A stretch of DNA of 64,000 bases, from assembly GCF_012276985.1 (NCBI RefSeq), contig NZ_JAAXMM010000007.1, positions 1 to 64,000 on the forward strand, in the 5' to 3' direction. Positions 28,401 to 37,273 of the stretch are shown piece by piece. Numbering within the stretch: position 1 is the first letter of the stretch; each line of letters begins with the position of its first letter. This stretch comes from Agrobacterium sp. a22-2 (lineage in GTDB: Bacteria > Pseudomonadota > Alphaproteobacteria > Rhizobiales > Rhizobiaceae). The notes beneath the pieces were generated by a model that saw only the letters and a list, made by a program, of their open reading frames with translations, was not told the origin of the DNA and made no database searches. The position numbers were made by a program, and so were the translations under genes.

Positions 28401-29363
28401 ATGACACTCTCGATGGCGCGGCATCCCTTGGGCGATGGGGGAATGCAGGTCGAACGGCATTGGCAGGAACTGGCGGCCAAACGGCGTCTCTATTCGGCCA
28501 TCGGGATCGGACTGCTGTTGGTGGTGGTCAGCGGCTCTCTGTGGTTTGCCAACGAGACGAATTCGGGCAAGTTCTTCGATCGTATCCCGCATATCTTCGA
28601 TTTCGTCGGCGATCTGGTTCCGCGCGACGGCATGGAAATCGTGCGGGCCATGTTCGATCTTCCGTCGCCCTATTACGATGGCAGCCTGCAGTACGAGTAT
28701 CCGGAAGGACGCTACTACCTCACCGATAATTTCTACATTCCCGAGTATTTTTACAAAATGGCGGAGACGGTGAACATCGCCATCCTCTCGACGTTGATCG
28801 GTTTCATTTTCGGAGGCGTGCTGTCGTTCTTCGCGGCGAAGAACATGACCCGCAATCCGCTGTTGCGGGCTGCGGTTCGCCGCTTCATGGAAATCCTGCG
28901 TGCCTTTCCGGAAATCGTGCTGGCCGGCTTCTTTCTGGCCATCCTGTCGCTCGGTCCCATCCCGGCCATCATCGCCGTCTCGATCCACACGATCGGCGCG
29001 CTCGGAAAGCTCTTCTTCGAGGTTATCGAGAATGCCGACATGAAGCCCGACGAGGGGCTGAAGGCCGTTGGTGCCAGTTGGGTGGAGCGCGCATGGTTCG
29101 GCATGGTGCCGCAGGTCCTGCCCAATTTCGTGAGTTACTTCCTGCTGCGGCTGGAGATCAACGTGCGCGCCTCGACCATTATCGGCGCAGTCGGCGGCGG
29201 CGGCATCGGCGAGCAATTGCGGCTCTCCATCAGCCGCGGCCACGAGGCAAAGACGCTAGCGATCGTTCTGCTGCTGTTTGCAACCATCATCGCCGTCGAT
29301 CAATTATCGGCCTGGCTGAGGCGCAAGCTGGTGGGCGATCAGGCCTTCCAGGCTGTGATGTGA
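28401..29363 (+). CDS. phnE1: Phosphonate ABC importer permease PhnE (first copy)
   Basis: This 320-aa inner-membrane permease has one N-terminal membrane helix (residues about 30-50), a periplasmic stretch, and the BPD_transp_1 domain from about residue 115 with the EAA-type loop (GASWVERAWFGMVPQVLPNF) and the AVGGGGIGEQL C-terminal block typical of PhnE. It probably forms a heterodimer with phnE2, 10 bp downstream. The start at 28401 follows a weak ribosome site; ATG 28413 (MARHPLG) is an alternative. Confidence 0.92.
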   Translation: MTLSMARHPLGDGGMQVERHWQELAAKRRLYSAIGIGLLLVVVSGSLWFANETNSGKFFDRIPHIFDFVGDLVPRDGMEIVRAMFDLPSPYYDGSLQYEYPEGRYYLTDNFYIPEYFYKMAETVNIAILSTLIGFIFGGVLSFFAAKNMTRNPLLRAAVRRFMEILRAFPEIVLAGFFLAILSLGPIPAIIAVSIHTIGALGKLFFEVIENADMKPDEGLKAVGASWVERAWFGMVPQVLPNFVSYFLLRLEINVRASTIIGAVGGGGIGEQLRLSISRGHEAKTLAIVLLLFATIIAVDQLSAWLRRKLVGDQAFQAVM

Positions 29364-29373
29364 GGGACCCGCT

Positions 29374-30864
29374 ATGAAAACGCTCAGCGCCGCCGACATG
29401 GATGCCGTTGCCCACCGACACGGCCATCTGCTGCAGCCGTCCTTCTGGATGCGCTTCCGCTTCCTTCTGATTGGCGGTTCCGTCATTCTCTATTTCCTGT
29501 TCTGCTGGTGGTTCTTTGCCATCGGGCAGGTGCTGGGAACAGCCAATTGGGGAATGGCCGGCACCTATCTGGCCGATTGGGTCTCCTATGAAATCCGCCC
29601 CGATATCGAAATCGAAGCGGACGGCAGCATGCAGATCGTGTACCCGCGATTCGACCCGATTGGTCCCAATCCCAACCCGCAATGGCTTATCGCCGAACGC
29701 GCCACGATCGCGCGCACCATCGAGGTGCCGGCCGGCGGCCAGGGATCTGCGCCGAAGGCCAGCTCCTCCTTTTCCTTCATGGCGCCAAACGCAACACCCG
29801 ACAGCGCAACGCAGGCCCGCACCGAGCAAAGGACCGAGGAGGTCGTGACCCGGGCAGCCGTGACGATGAACGCCGCCGACCGGATCGTGGTCATGCCGGA
29901 TCGCGTCGACGTCACACGGGGTGACGACACGATTTCCATCACGGTAGGCGTTGGAAACGAGGTCAACGCCGACAAGCCGCTTCCTGTCTGGGCGGAGCAG
30001 CGTAACCCCGGCGACAAGATCGTCCTGTCTTTCGGCTTTTCTGGCTGGGCGGAAGTCCGCGACGACGTGGTGAAGATCCACAAGCGCTTCCTTGGCTGGG
30101 CCAACTTTATCTTCGACACCGATTCCCGCTTCTTCGGTAAGTCGGTCTCCGAAGTCAGCTCATTGATCTGGAGTGGAGAGCGGCTCGACCCGGCGCGGAG
30201 CAATCTGTCACTGGCCTGGAACGATATCCTCTACAATCCGTCCTGGCAGCATCTCGACGTCTGGACCAAGATGCTGCAGACCATCGTGATGGCCTTCATC
30301 GGCACACTGTTTGCCATGATCATCGCCTTTCCGCTGTCCTTCCTGGCGGCGCGCAACATTGTTCGCAATCGGCCGGTCAACCAGCTGGTCAAGCGCTTCT
30401 TCGATTTCCAGCGGTCGGTGGACATGTTCATCTGGGCGCTGTTCTTTACCCGCGCCTTCGGCCCCGGGCCACTGGCCGGCATTTCGGCGATCTTCTTCAC
30501 CGATACCGGCACGCTCGGCAAGCTTTACGCCGAGGCGCTGGAGAATATCGACGACAAGCAGCGCGAAGGCGTGAAATCGGTCGGCGCTTCGCCGGTCGCG
30601 GTGCAGCGCTTCGGTGTGTTGCCGCAGGTCATGCCGCTGTTTGCCTCCCAGGCGCTCTATTTCTGGGAGTCCAACACCCGCTCGGCCACGATCATCGGCG
30701 CAGTCGGCGCCGGCGGTATCGGCCTGAAACTCTGGGAAGCGATGCGCACCCATTCGGACTGGGAAAACGTCGCCTACATGGTCGTCCTGATCCTGATCGT
30801 CGTCTTCATCTTCGACTCGATTTCCAATGCGCTGCGCTCTCGGTTGATGGGGAAAAGGCACTGA
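29374..30864 (+). CDS. phnE2: Phosphonate ABC importer permease PhnE (second copy, long periplasmic insert)
   Basis: The 496-aa protein is much longer than an ordinary PhnE (about 260-300 aa). After one helix near residues 29-52 comes a hydrophilic region of about 250 residues, then the transport domain with GASPVAVQRFGVLPQVMP and the AVGAGGIGLKLWEA block. The insert contains a low-complexity Ser/Ala/Pro/Thr part and beta-rich stretches (RIVVMPDRVDV, TISITVGVGNEV), and should lie in the periplasm. The partner is phnE1. The function of the insert is unknown; it might contact PhnD. Confidence 0.9.
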   Translation: MKTLSAADMDAVAHRHGHLLQPSFWMRFRFLLIGGSVILYFLFCWWFFAIGQVLGTANWGMAGTYLADWVSYEIRPDIEIEADGSMQIVYPRFDPIGPNPNPQWLIAERATIARTIEVPAGGQGSAPKASSSFSFMAPNATPDSATQARTEQRTEEVVTRAAVTMNAADRIVVMPDRVDVTRGDDTISITVGVGNEVNADKPLPVWAEQRNPGDKIVLSFGFSGWAEVRDDVVKIHKRFLGWANFIFDTDSRFFGKSVSEVSSLIWSGERLDPARSNLSLAWNDILYNPSWQHLDVWTKMLQTIVMAFIGTLFAMIIAFPLSFLAARNIVRNRPVNQLVKRFFDFQRSVDMFIWALFFTRAFGPGPLAGISAIFFTDTGTLGKLYAEALENIDDKQREGVKSVGASPVAVQRFGVLPQVMPLFASQALYFWESNTRSATIIGAVGAGGIGLKLWEAMRTHSDWENVAYMVVLILIVVFIFDSISNALRSRLMGKRH

Positions 30865-30865
30865 T

Positions 30866-30887
30866 ATCGGCGTTCAGCAACGCCGAT
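30866..30887 (+). terminator. Hairpin directly after phnE2, weak terminator
   Basis: A perfect 9-bp stem (ATCGGCGTT and AACGCCGAT, loop CAGC) starts one base after the phnE2 stop. It is followed by CATCATCATTTTG with only four T residues, so it is a weak terminator or an mRNA 3'-end stabiliser. A gene on the same strand begins some 100 bp later. Confidence 0.5.
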
Positions 30888-30993
30888 CATCATCATTTTG
30901 TAACGAAGCTGCGATAGCGCAGGTCCAGCTTGCCTTTAGGCAATGAACCGGACCATTGTGGCCGCTTCGATCACCGATTCCAGGACCTTCCAT

Positions 30994-31683
30994 TTGCGTT
31001 ACGCGCTTTATTTCACGCCGCCCGAAGAGGACTCTTTGACCCAGGCGGCGGCCCGGTGGCTCGGCCGCGATGCGTTTTCCGACCATCAAATTGCCCACGA
31101 TCCGGTGGACGGACTGCCGGACGGCGACTTGCAGGACCTGCTCGCCGATCCGCGGCGCTACGGGTTTCATGCGACGATCAAGGCGCCGTTCGAACTGGCG
31201 GAGGGAGCAAGCGAAGCTCATCTTCTCTCTGCATTCGAGGCCTTTTGCAGCAGGACGGAAGCCTTCGACATTCCCAAGGTCGTGGTCGGCCAATTGGGGC
31301 CGTTCTTCGCGATCATACCGGATCGGATCTATCCCGTTCTGCAAACCTTCGCCGCCTCGGTTGTGGAGGAGTTCGAGCCCTTCCGAGCGCCGCTGAGCGA
31401 GGCCGATATTGCTAGGCGCCGGCCCGAGCGGCTGAGCGACAGCCAGCGGGCCAACCTGATGCGCTGGGGCTATCACCATGTCATGGACGATTTCCGCTTC
31501 CATATGACCCTGACCGGTCCAGCTGATCCGGGTATTGCGCCCATCCTCAGCGATGTGCTGAACCAGCGCTTTGCCGATTTCGTCAACCGGCCGCTGACCG
31601 TGTCCGGCCTTGGCCTGTTCGTGGAAGAGAGCCGGGGTGCGCCCTTTACCGTCAAATCCTGGCTGCCGCTCCGCGGCGCCTGA
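30994..31683 (+). CDS. DUF1045 phosphonate-operon protein, 2H phosphoesterase-like
   Basis: The protein (229 aa) is the DUF1045 type found almost only in alphaproteobacterial phn clusters. It contains two H-x-T motifs, HAT at residues 59-61 and HMT at 170-172, the hallmark of the 2H (LigT-like) phosphoesterases that open cyclic phosphates. No phnP is present in this cluster, so this protein may hydrolyse the 1,2-cyclic phosphate left by PhnJ; that is inference. I chose the TTG at 30994 because AGGA lies eight bases before it and it gives the family N-terminus RYALYFTPP; an ATG at 30943 would add 17 residues. phnM follows after 24 bp. Confidence 0.85.
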   Translation: MRYALYFTPPEEDSLTQAAARWLGRDAFSDHQIAHDPVDGLPDGDLQDLLADPRRYGFHATIKAPFELAEGASEAHLLSAFEAFCSRTEAFDIPKVVVGQLGPFFAIIPDRIYPVLQTFAASVVEEFEPFRAPLSEADIARRRPERLSDSQRANLMRWGYHHVMDDFRFHMTLTGPADPGIAPILSDVLNQRFADFVNRPLTVSGLGLFVEESRGAPFTVKSWLPLRGA

Positions 31684-31707
31684 ACCAAACCGAAAGCACA
31701 AAGACCC

Positions 31708-32847
31708 ATGTCCGCCGAAACTGTCTTTTCCAATGCCCGCATCGTCCTTGAGGACAGCATCATCTCCGGCTCGCTCGTCATCCGCGACGGGCGCATTGCC
31801 GAGATCTATGAGGGAAACAGCCAAGTCGGCGAGGATGTCGAAGGCGATTATCTGATCGCCGGGCTGGTCGAACTGCACACCGATCATCTCGAATCCCATT
31901 ATTCGCCACGGCCGGGCGTGCGCTGGAACAAGACATCGGCCATTCAGGCCCATGATGCGCAGGTGGCGGCATCGGGCATCACAACTGTATTCGACTGCCT
32001 GCGCATGGGCGCCGACGAGGATGACGGCTTCAAGATGGGCGAAATGCGCGCCATGGCCGATGCCATCCAGGCGGCCGAAAAAGACGACCGGCTGCGTGCC
32101 GAGCACCTGCTGCACCTGCGCTGCGAAGTCTCGGCCGGCGACGTGCTGGAGCATTTTGCCGATTTCGAGAGCGACCCCTATGTGCGCCTCGTCTCGCTGA
32201 TGGATCACGCACCCGGCCAGCGCCAGTTCCAGACCATGGACCAGTACACGCTCTATTACAAAACCAAGCGCGGCCTGTCGGACGAGGCCTTTGCCCATTT
32301 CGTCGCCCGCCGTCTGGAGGCTTCGGCGCGCAATTCCGCACAACATCGCGATGTGCTGGCCAAGATCTGTGCAGCGCGCGGCATCACCGTTGCAAGCCAT
32401 GACGACGCGACGCTGGAGCATGTGGAAGAGGCCAAGGGACACGGCGTGAAGCTTGCCGAATTCCCGACAAGCCTAGACGCCGCCGATGCCTCGCACCAGG
32501 CCGGCATGAGCGTCTTGATGGGTGCCCCGAACGTCGTGCGCGGCGCGTCCCATTCCGGCAACATCGCCGCCAAGGACCTGGCGCAGCGGGGCGTGCTGGA
32601 CGTTCTTTCTTCGGATTACGTTCCACTCAGCCTGCTGCATGCGCCCTTCGTGTTGGCAGAAGAGATCGACGGCATGAGCCTGCCACAGGCACTGGCCATG
32701 GTGACGTCAACCCCGGCCCGCACGGTCGGGCTAGAGGATCGCGGCCGGATTGCTGCCGGCCTTCGCGCCGACCTGGTGCGGGTGCGCCGGCATGATGGTG
32801 TGCCTGTGGTGCGCGGCGTGTGGCGGCAGGGCAGAAGGGTGGCCTGA
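31708..32847 (+). CDS. phnM: Alpha-D-ribose 1-methylphosphonate 5-triphosphate diphosphatase PhnM
   Basis: PhnM removes pyrophosphate from the triphosphate intermediate before PhnJ acts. The 379-aa amidohydrolase-fold protein has the metal-binding block VELHTDHLESHYSPRP near residue 55 and later conserved motifs VSLMDHAPGQRQF and ASHDDAT. The length matches the family. Its stop shares one base with the phnN start (TGATG). Confidence 0.95.
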   Translation: MSAETVFSNARIVLEDSIISGSLVIRDGRIAEIYEGNSQVGEDVEGDYLIAGLVELHTDHLESHYSPRPGVRWNKTSAIQAHDAQVAASGITTVFDCLRMGADEDDGFKMGEMRAMADAIQAAEKDDRLRAEHLLHLRCEVSAGDVLEHFADFESDPYVRLVSLMDHAPGQRQFQTMDQYTLYYKTKRGLSDEAFAHFVARRLEASARNSAQHRDVLAKICAARGITVASHDDATLEHVEEAKGHGVKLAEFPTSLDAADASHQAGMSVLMGAPNVVRGASHSGNIAAKDLAQRGVLDVLSSDYVPLSLLHAPFVLAEEIDGMSLPQALAMVTSTPARTVGLEDRGRIAAGLRADLVRVRRHDGVPVVRGVWRQGRRVA

Positions 32848-33446
32848 TGGAAGCGCAGGCCGATTGCAGGCGGATCGACGCAGCCGGAACGCTTGTTGCG
32901 GTGGTCGGTCCGAGCGGCGCCGGCAAGGACAGCCTGATGGCCATTGCCGCCCGGCATTTTCTCGGTGTGCCGCAGGTGCATTTCGTCCAGCGGGTGATCA
33001 CTCGGCCGGCCGATGCCGGCGGCGAGGACCACGTCTGCGTCAGCGAGAGTGACTTCGAGACACAAAGGCAGGCCGGCGGCTTTGCCGTCGACTGGGATGC
33101 CCATGGCCTGCGCTACGGCATTCCCGCAGCGGTCCACGAGAAGCTGGCGCTTGGCCATGTGGTGGTCGCCAATGGCTCGCGCTCGACACTGCCGCGTTTT
33201 GCCAAGGCCTTTTCACCCTTGCTGGTGGTCAATGTGACGGCGAGCCCGGATGTGCTGGCGACCCGGCTGGAAGCGCGCGGCCGCGAGAGCCGTGAGGAGA
33301 TCCTGCGCCGGCTGGCGCGCAGTTCGCTGGAAATCCGTGGCGACTACGACGTCGTGACCATCGACAATAGCGGCGCCCTGGAGGATGCGGGCCAGCAATT
33401 TATCCGAACCCTTGCAGGATTGCTGCCCGCCACCGTCGAGACTTAA
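32847..33446 (+). CDS. phnN: Ribose 1,5-bisphosphokinase PhnN
   Basis: PhnN phosphorylates ribose 1,5-bisphosphate to PRPP, returning the carbon skeleton of phosphonate breakdown to nucleotide metabolism. The 199-aa guanylate-kinase-like protein has the P-loop GPSGAGKDS near residue 28 and the RVITRPADAGGEDH block. ATG 32847 overlaps the phnM stop. It ends the phosphonate island and overlaps the convergent pcaB by 4 bp. Confidence 0.94.
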   Translation: MEAQADCRRIDAAGTLVAVVGPSGAGKDSLMAIAARHFLGVPQVHFVQRVITRPADAGGEDHVCVSESDFETQRQAGGFAVDWDAHGLRYGIPAAVHEKLALGHVVVANGSRSTLPRFAKAFSPLLVVNVTASPDVLATRLEARGRESREEILRRLARSSLEIRGDYDVVTIDNSGALEDAGQQFIRTLAGLLPATVET

Positions 33447-34501
33447 GCCGGATCGCCGATCCGCTCGACATGATCGAGCAGGAAGATGGCATGCGTGAGC
33501 GCGGCCCCGGTCGCTTCCAGCATCTGCGGCAGAACAAGCCATTCCAGCGTCCAGGCGGCACCGGAGCGCTCCTGCTCATGGATCAGGGACTGATGCAGGG
33601 CCGAGAGCTGCACGGCATTAAAGTGGGCCAGCGCCACCAACACTTCAGCGCGCACCGGGTTCTGCTTGTGCGGCATGGCCGAGGAGCCGCCGCCGCCCGA
33701 TAGCGTGATCGTGCCGATACCGTTCTGCGCCATCAGGGCCACGTCCTGGCCGAGTTTGCCAAGCGCCCCTGTGATGCGCGACAGGGCATTGCCGAGATCG
33801 GCGATACGGCCGCGATCGGCATGGGGAACATAGGCGGGAACGGCAAGGCCAAGCTCAGTCGCCATGCTGTGGCGAATGCTGGTGATCGCATCTCCGAATT
33901 TTTCCGAAGTTCCGACCGCACCGGCAAGACTGACGATCAGGCTGTGCGGCTTTTGTGCTGCCAGCGCGGCACCGGCGTTTGCCACGGCATCGCGCCAGAC
34001 CGTAATGCGGTCTCCGGCCGTCATGGCGATCGCGGCCTGCATGCGCGAGCGACCCATCAGGGGTGCCGAGCCGAAACGCTCCAGGAGGGCGTCAAACGAA
34101 TGTGCTAGGATCATTAGCCGGCTTTCGAAGCAATCGAAAACCGTCTTCAGCTTCAAAGCCAGTGCCGTATCGACAACATCCTGGCTGGTGGCGCCGAGAT
34201 GCAACGCCTTGGCCGCCTCGCCGCCGACGTGCTCGCGCAACTGTTGCACGAGGCCTGGAACCGGCACGCCGTCTTTCAGCGTCGAGGCGGTCAGCCGCTC
34301 CATGTCCGGCTCGAAGGCATCGAGTGCAGCGCGGATCGTGGCAGCGTCTGCCGCCGTGATCATGCCCGCTTCGGCTTGGGCCTTCGCCAGCGCCGCCTCG
34401 AAACGCAGCAGAGCGGCGATGTCCGCCTTGCGGCCGAGCAGGGCCGCGACTTCGGCGTCACCCAACAGGGCATGGAAATAAGGCTGACCGGTCAAAGCCA
34501 T
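33443..34501 (-). CDS. pcaB: 3-carboxy-cis,cis-muconate cycloisomerase
   Basis: PcaB lactonises 3-carboxy-cis,cis-muconate made by protocatechuate dioxygenase. The 352-aa protein belongs to the fumarase/argininosuccinate-lyase fold, with the signature GGGGSSAMPHKQNP near residue 275 and the ATSQDVVDTA block. It lies 3 bp after pcaF and is the last gene of the pcaIJFB unit. Its stop is shared with the end of phnN on the other strand. Confidence 0.93.
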   Translation of the reverse strand: MALTGQPYFHALLGDAEVAALLGRKADIAALLRFEAALAKAQAEAGMITAADAATIRAALDAFEPDMERLTASTLKDGVPVPGLVQQLREHVGGEAAKALHLGATSQDVVDTALALKLKTVFDCFESRLMILAHSFDALLERFGSAPLMGRSRMQAAIAMTAGDRITVWRDAVANAGAALAAQKPHSLIVSLAGAVGTSEKFGDAITSIRHSMATELGLAVPAYVPHADRGRIADLGNALSRITGALGKLGQDVALMAQNGIGTITLSGGGGSSAMPHKQNPVRAEVLVALAHFNAVQLSALHQSLIHEQERSGAAWTLEWLVLPQMLEATGAALTHAIFLLDHVERIGDPA

Positions 34502-34504
34502 GGT

Positions 34505-35710
34505 TCAGACGCGCTCCAGCGCGATGGCAATGCCCTGGCCAACACCGATGCACATGGTGGAGAGCGAATAGCGGCCACCGGTCAACGACAGTTCCAGCGC
34601 CGCCGTTCCGGTGATGCGGGCGCCGGACATCCCCAGCGGATGACCGAGCGCGATGGCGCCGCCGTTTTTGTTGACGCGCGGATCGTCGTCGGCAATGCCG
34701 AGCATACGCAGCGTGGCGAGGCCTTGGGATGCAAAGGCCTCGTTGAGCTCGATCACATCGAACTGATCCTGGGTCATGCCGAGGCGGGCCATCAGCTTCT
34801 GCGATGCCGGCGCCGGGCCGATGCCCATGACGCGCGGCGGCACGCCGGCCGTGGCACCGCCGAGAATGCGGGCGATCGGGGTCAGGCCGTATTTCTTCGC
34901 CGCAGCCTCCGAAGCGATGATGAGTGCGGCGGCCCCGTCATTGACGCCGGAGGCGTTGCCGGCGGTGACCGTGCCGCCTTCCTTCTTGAAGGGGGTGCCG
35001 AGCTTTGCCAGCGCTTCCATCGATGTGGCCCGCGGATGCTCATCCCTGGAGACAACGACAGGATCGCCCTTGCGCTGCGGGATCACCACGTCGGTGATCT
35101 CCTTGCCCAACCGACCGTTTTCCTGGGCGGCAGCGGCCTTGGCCTGGGAGCGCACGGCGAATGCGTCCTGATCCTCGCGGCTGACCTTGTAGTCCTCGGC
35201 GACATTCTCGCCGGTCTCCGGCATGGAATCGACGCCGTACTGCTTCTTCATCAGCGGGTTGACGAAGCGCCAGCCGATGGTGGTGTCGTGGATTTCGGCA
35301 TGGCGGGAAAAGGCGGTCTCGGCCTTGGGCATCACGAACGGTGCCCGGCTCATGCTTTCGACGCCGCCGGTGATCATCAGTTCGGTCTCGCCCGCCTTGA
35401 TCGAGCGGGCTGCCATGATGACGGCATCCATGCCGGAGCCGCAGAGACGATTGATGGTCGTGCCCGTGACAGCGTCCGGCAGACCGGCCAACAGCAACGA
35501 CATGCGGGCGACATTGCGATTGTCCTCGCCGGCCTGGTTAGCGCAGCCGAAGATCACGTCCTCGACGGCGGCCCAGTCGACGCCTGTATTGCGGGCCATC
35601 AGGGCCTTCAACGGAATGGCGCCGAGATCGTCGGCGCGGACCGAGGACAGCGATCCGCCAAAACGGCCGATCGGGGTGCGGATATAATCGCAGATAAAAG
35701 CTTCGGTCAT
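34505..35710 (-). CDS. pcaF: Beta-ketoadipyl-CoA thiolase
   Basis: PcaF splits beta-ketoadipyl-CoA into succinyl-CoA and acetyl-CoA, the last step of the pathway. The 401-aa thiolase has the acylated Cys in NRLCGSGMDAV, the RAPFVMPKAE motif, NEAFA, and the C-terminal CIGVGQGIA with the second catalytic Cys. GGVESMSRAP favours beta-ketoadipyl over general thiolase. It sits between pcaJ (9 bp) and pcaB (3 bp). Confidence 0.94.
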   Translation of the reverse strand: MTEAFICDYIRTPIGRFGGSLSSVRADDLGAIPLKALMARNTGVDWAAVEDVIFGCANQAGEDNRNVARMSLLLAGLPDAVTGTTINRLCGSGMDAVIMAARSIKAGETELMITGGVESMSRAPFVMPKAETAFSRHAEIHDTTIGWRFVNPLMKKQYGVDSMPETGENVAEDYKVSREDQDAFAVRSQAKAAAAQENGRLGKEITDVVIPQRKGDPVVVSRDEHPRATSMEALAKLGTPFKKEGGTVTAGNASGVNDGAAALIIASEAAAKKYGLTPIARILGGATAGVPPRVMGIGPAPASQKLMARLGMTQDQFDVIELNEAFASQGLATLRMLGIADDDPRVNKNGGAIALGHPLGMSGARITGTAALELSLTGGRYSLSTMCIGVGQGIAIALERV

Positions 35711-35719
35711 CGGATTTCC

Positions 35720-36409
35720 CTACAGTGTTGGCACCACGAGATCGACCACGGGGCCATCGGTATGCAGCGGCGCGCCGGTCATCGCCTGGAGTTCCTCCAT
35801 CGACATGAGGCCAAGCTTCTCGCGCAGCACGAAACGCTTGTCGACGATATCGATGACGGCATGGCTCGTATAGATACGCGTGATACAGCCAACGCCGGTC
35901 AGCGGAAAGGTACAAGCTTCAACTAATTTCGGTTCACCCGTTTTGGTGACGTGTTCGGTGATGACGCAGACCTGCTTGGCACCATGCACCAGATCCATCG
36001 CACCGCCGACGGCCGGAACGCCCTTGGTGCCGACGCGCCAGTTGGCGAGGTCGCCGTTTTGGGCGACCTGGAGCGCGCCGAGGATGGCGACATCGAGATG
36101 GCCGCCGCGCACCATGGCAAAACTGTCGGCGTGGTGGAAGAAGGCAGCCCCCGGCTTCAGCGTCACCGCCTTCTTGCCGGCATTGATGAGGTCCCAGTCC
36201 TCTTCACCAGCGGCAGGCGCTTCACCGAAATTCAGGATGCCGTTTTCCGTGTGGAAGATCGCCTCGCGGCCCTCCGGCTGGTAACGGGCGACCATTTCCG
36301 GGAAGCCGATGCCGAGATTAACATAGGCGCCGTCCTTGATGTCCTGGGCGGCACGCCAGGCGATCTGGGCGTTGGACAGCTTGATGTCGTCGCGCGTATT
36401 GACGGTCAT
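35720..36409 (-). CDS. pcaJ: 3-oxoadipate CoA-transferase subunit B
   Basis: PcaJ is the catalytic beta subunit that moves CoA from succinyl-CoA to beta-ketoadipate. The 229-aa protein has the active-site Glu in the FHTENGILNFG motif and the GIGFPEMVARY block. ATG 36409 overlaps the pcaI stop (ATGA); the open frame further upstream is a pcaI shadow. Confidence 0.94.
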   Translation of the reverse strand: MTVNTRDDIKLSNAQIAWRAAQDIKDGAYVNLGIGFPEMVARYQPEGREAIFHTENGILNFGEAPAAGEEDWDLINAGKKAVTLKPGAAFFHHADSFAMVRGGHLDVAILGALQVAQNGDLANWRVGTKGVPAVGGAMDLVHGAKQVCVITEHVTKTGEPKLVEACTFPLTGVGCITRIYTSHAVIDIVDKRFVLREKLGLMSMEELQAMTGAPLHTDGPVVDLVVPTL

Positions 36410-37128
36410 GCCTGGACTCCTGGGGCATAGACCACCCCGGCTCGAATGAGATCTTCTTCCTGTTTCGGATCGGCAATTTCCACGACGCCGTTCACGAAGA
36501 TGCCCGGCGTGACGACGTGTTCGGGATCGATGCCGCCGGCCGGCACGAGCTTCGATACCTGGGCAATGGTGGTGGCTCCTGCCATGCACATCAGCGGATT
36601 GAAATTCCGGCCGGCCTTGTTGTAGGTCAGGTTGCCATGAACGTCGCCCAGATGCGCCTTGACGATGGCGAAATCGGCCTTCAGCCAGCGCTCCTGCACG
36701 TAAGGTCGCCCATCGAACTCGGCAATCACCTTGCCGTCGGCAAGTTCGGTGCCGTAGGCGGTGGGCGTGTAGAAGGCCGGAATGCCCGCGCCGCCGGCGC
36801 GGATGCGCTCGGCCAGCGTGCCCTGCGGCACCAGTTCCAGTTCGATTTCACCCGCCAGATAGCGGTCGGTGAACGCGCGCGGATCGGACGATTTGGGGAA
36901 GGAACAGATCATCTTCCTGACCATGCCGGCGTCGATCATGGCGGCGATGCCGATGCGGCCGTTGCCGGCATTGTTGTTGATGACCGTCAGGTTCTTCGGT
37001 CCCTTGTCGATCAGCGCGTGGATCAACTCGATCGGTGCGCCCGATCCGCCAAAGCCGCCGATCATTACGACAGCGCCATCGCCGATACCGGCGACGGCCG
37101 TGGCCGCATTTGCGATTGTCTTGTCCAT
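36406..37128 (-). CDS. pcaI: 3-oxoadipate CoA-transferase subunit A
   Basis: PcaI is the alpha subunit of the CoA-transferase, 240 aa, with the glycine-rich CoA loop GGFGGSGAPIEL near residue 24 and the AERIRAGGAGIPAFYTPTAYGT block. GGGAGG precedes the start. It is the first gene of pcaIJFB and divergent from pcaR; the operator-like repeat lies in the 145-bp gap. Confidence 0.94.
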   Translation of the reverse strand: MDKTIANAATAVAGIGDGAVVMIGGFGGSGAPIELIHALIDKGPKNLTVINNNAGNGRIGIAAMIDAGMVRKMICSFPKSSDPRAFTDRYLAGEIELELVPQGTLAERIRAGGAGIPAFYTPTAYGTELADGKVIAEFDGRPYVQERWLKADFAIVKAHLGDVHGNLTYNKAGRNFNPLMCMAGATTIAQVSKLVPAGGIDPEHVVTPGIFVNGVVEIADPKQEEDLIRAGVVYAPGVQA

Positions 37129-37215
37129 GAAATTCCTCCCTTCGGCCCAGGAAACGGCCTGGCCGACGATGTCTCACCGAAAACTAGGTCAACACCGGCT
37201 CGACGGCAATCCATT

Positions 37216-37250
37216 TGTGCGTTATATGATTTTTGTTCGTATATCGCACA
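37216..37250. promoter_or_regulatory. PcaR-type operator between pcaI and pcaR
   Basis: An imperfect inverted repeat, TGTGCGTTATA and TATATCGCACA (10 of 11 bases match), is spaced by 13 bases. Its right half, GTTCGTATATCGCAC at 37235-37249, is very close to the PcaR site described for Pseudomonas (GTTCGATAATCGCAC, from memory). It lies 87 bp before pcaI and 23 bp before pcaR, so PcaR could control both genes. Confidence 0.7.
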
Positions 37251-37273
37251 TTTTTGAATAATGGAGGCAGGCG

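Noticed and set aside
34199..35926. 575-codon plus-strand frame opposite pcaF and pcaJ
   Set aside because: No conserved domain is seen and the residue composition (Gly, His, Arg, Asp-rich) is that of antisense shadows; both genes underneath are well identified.
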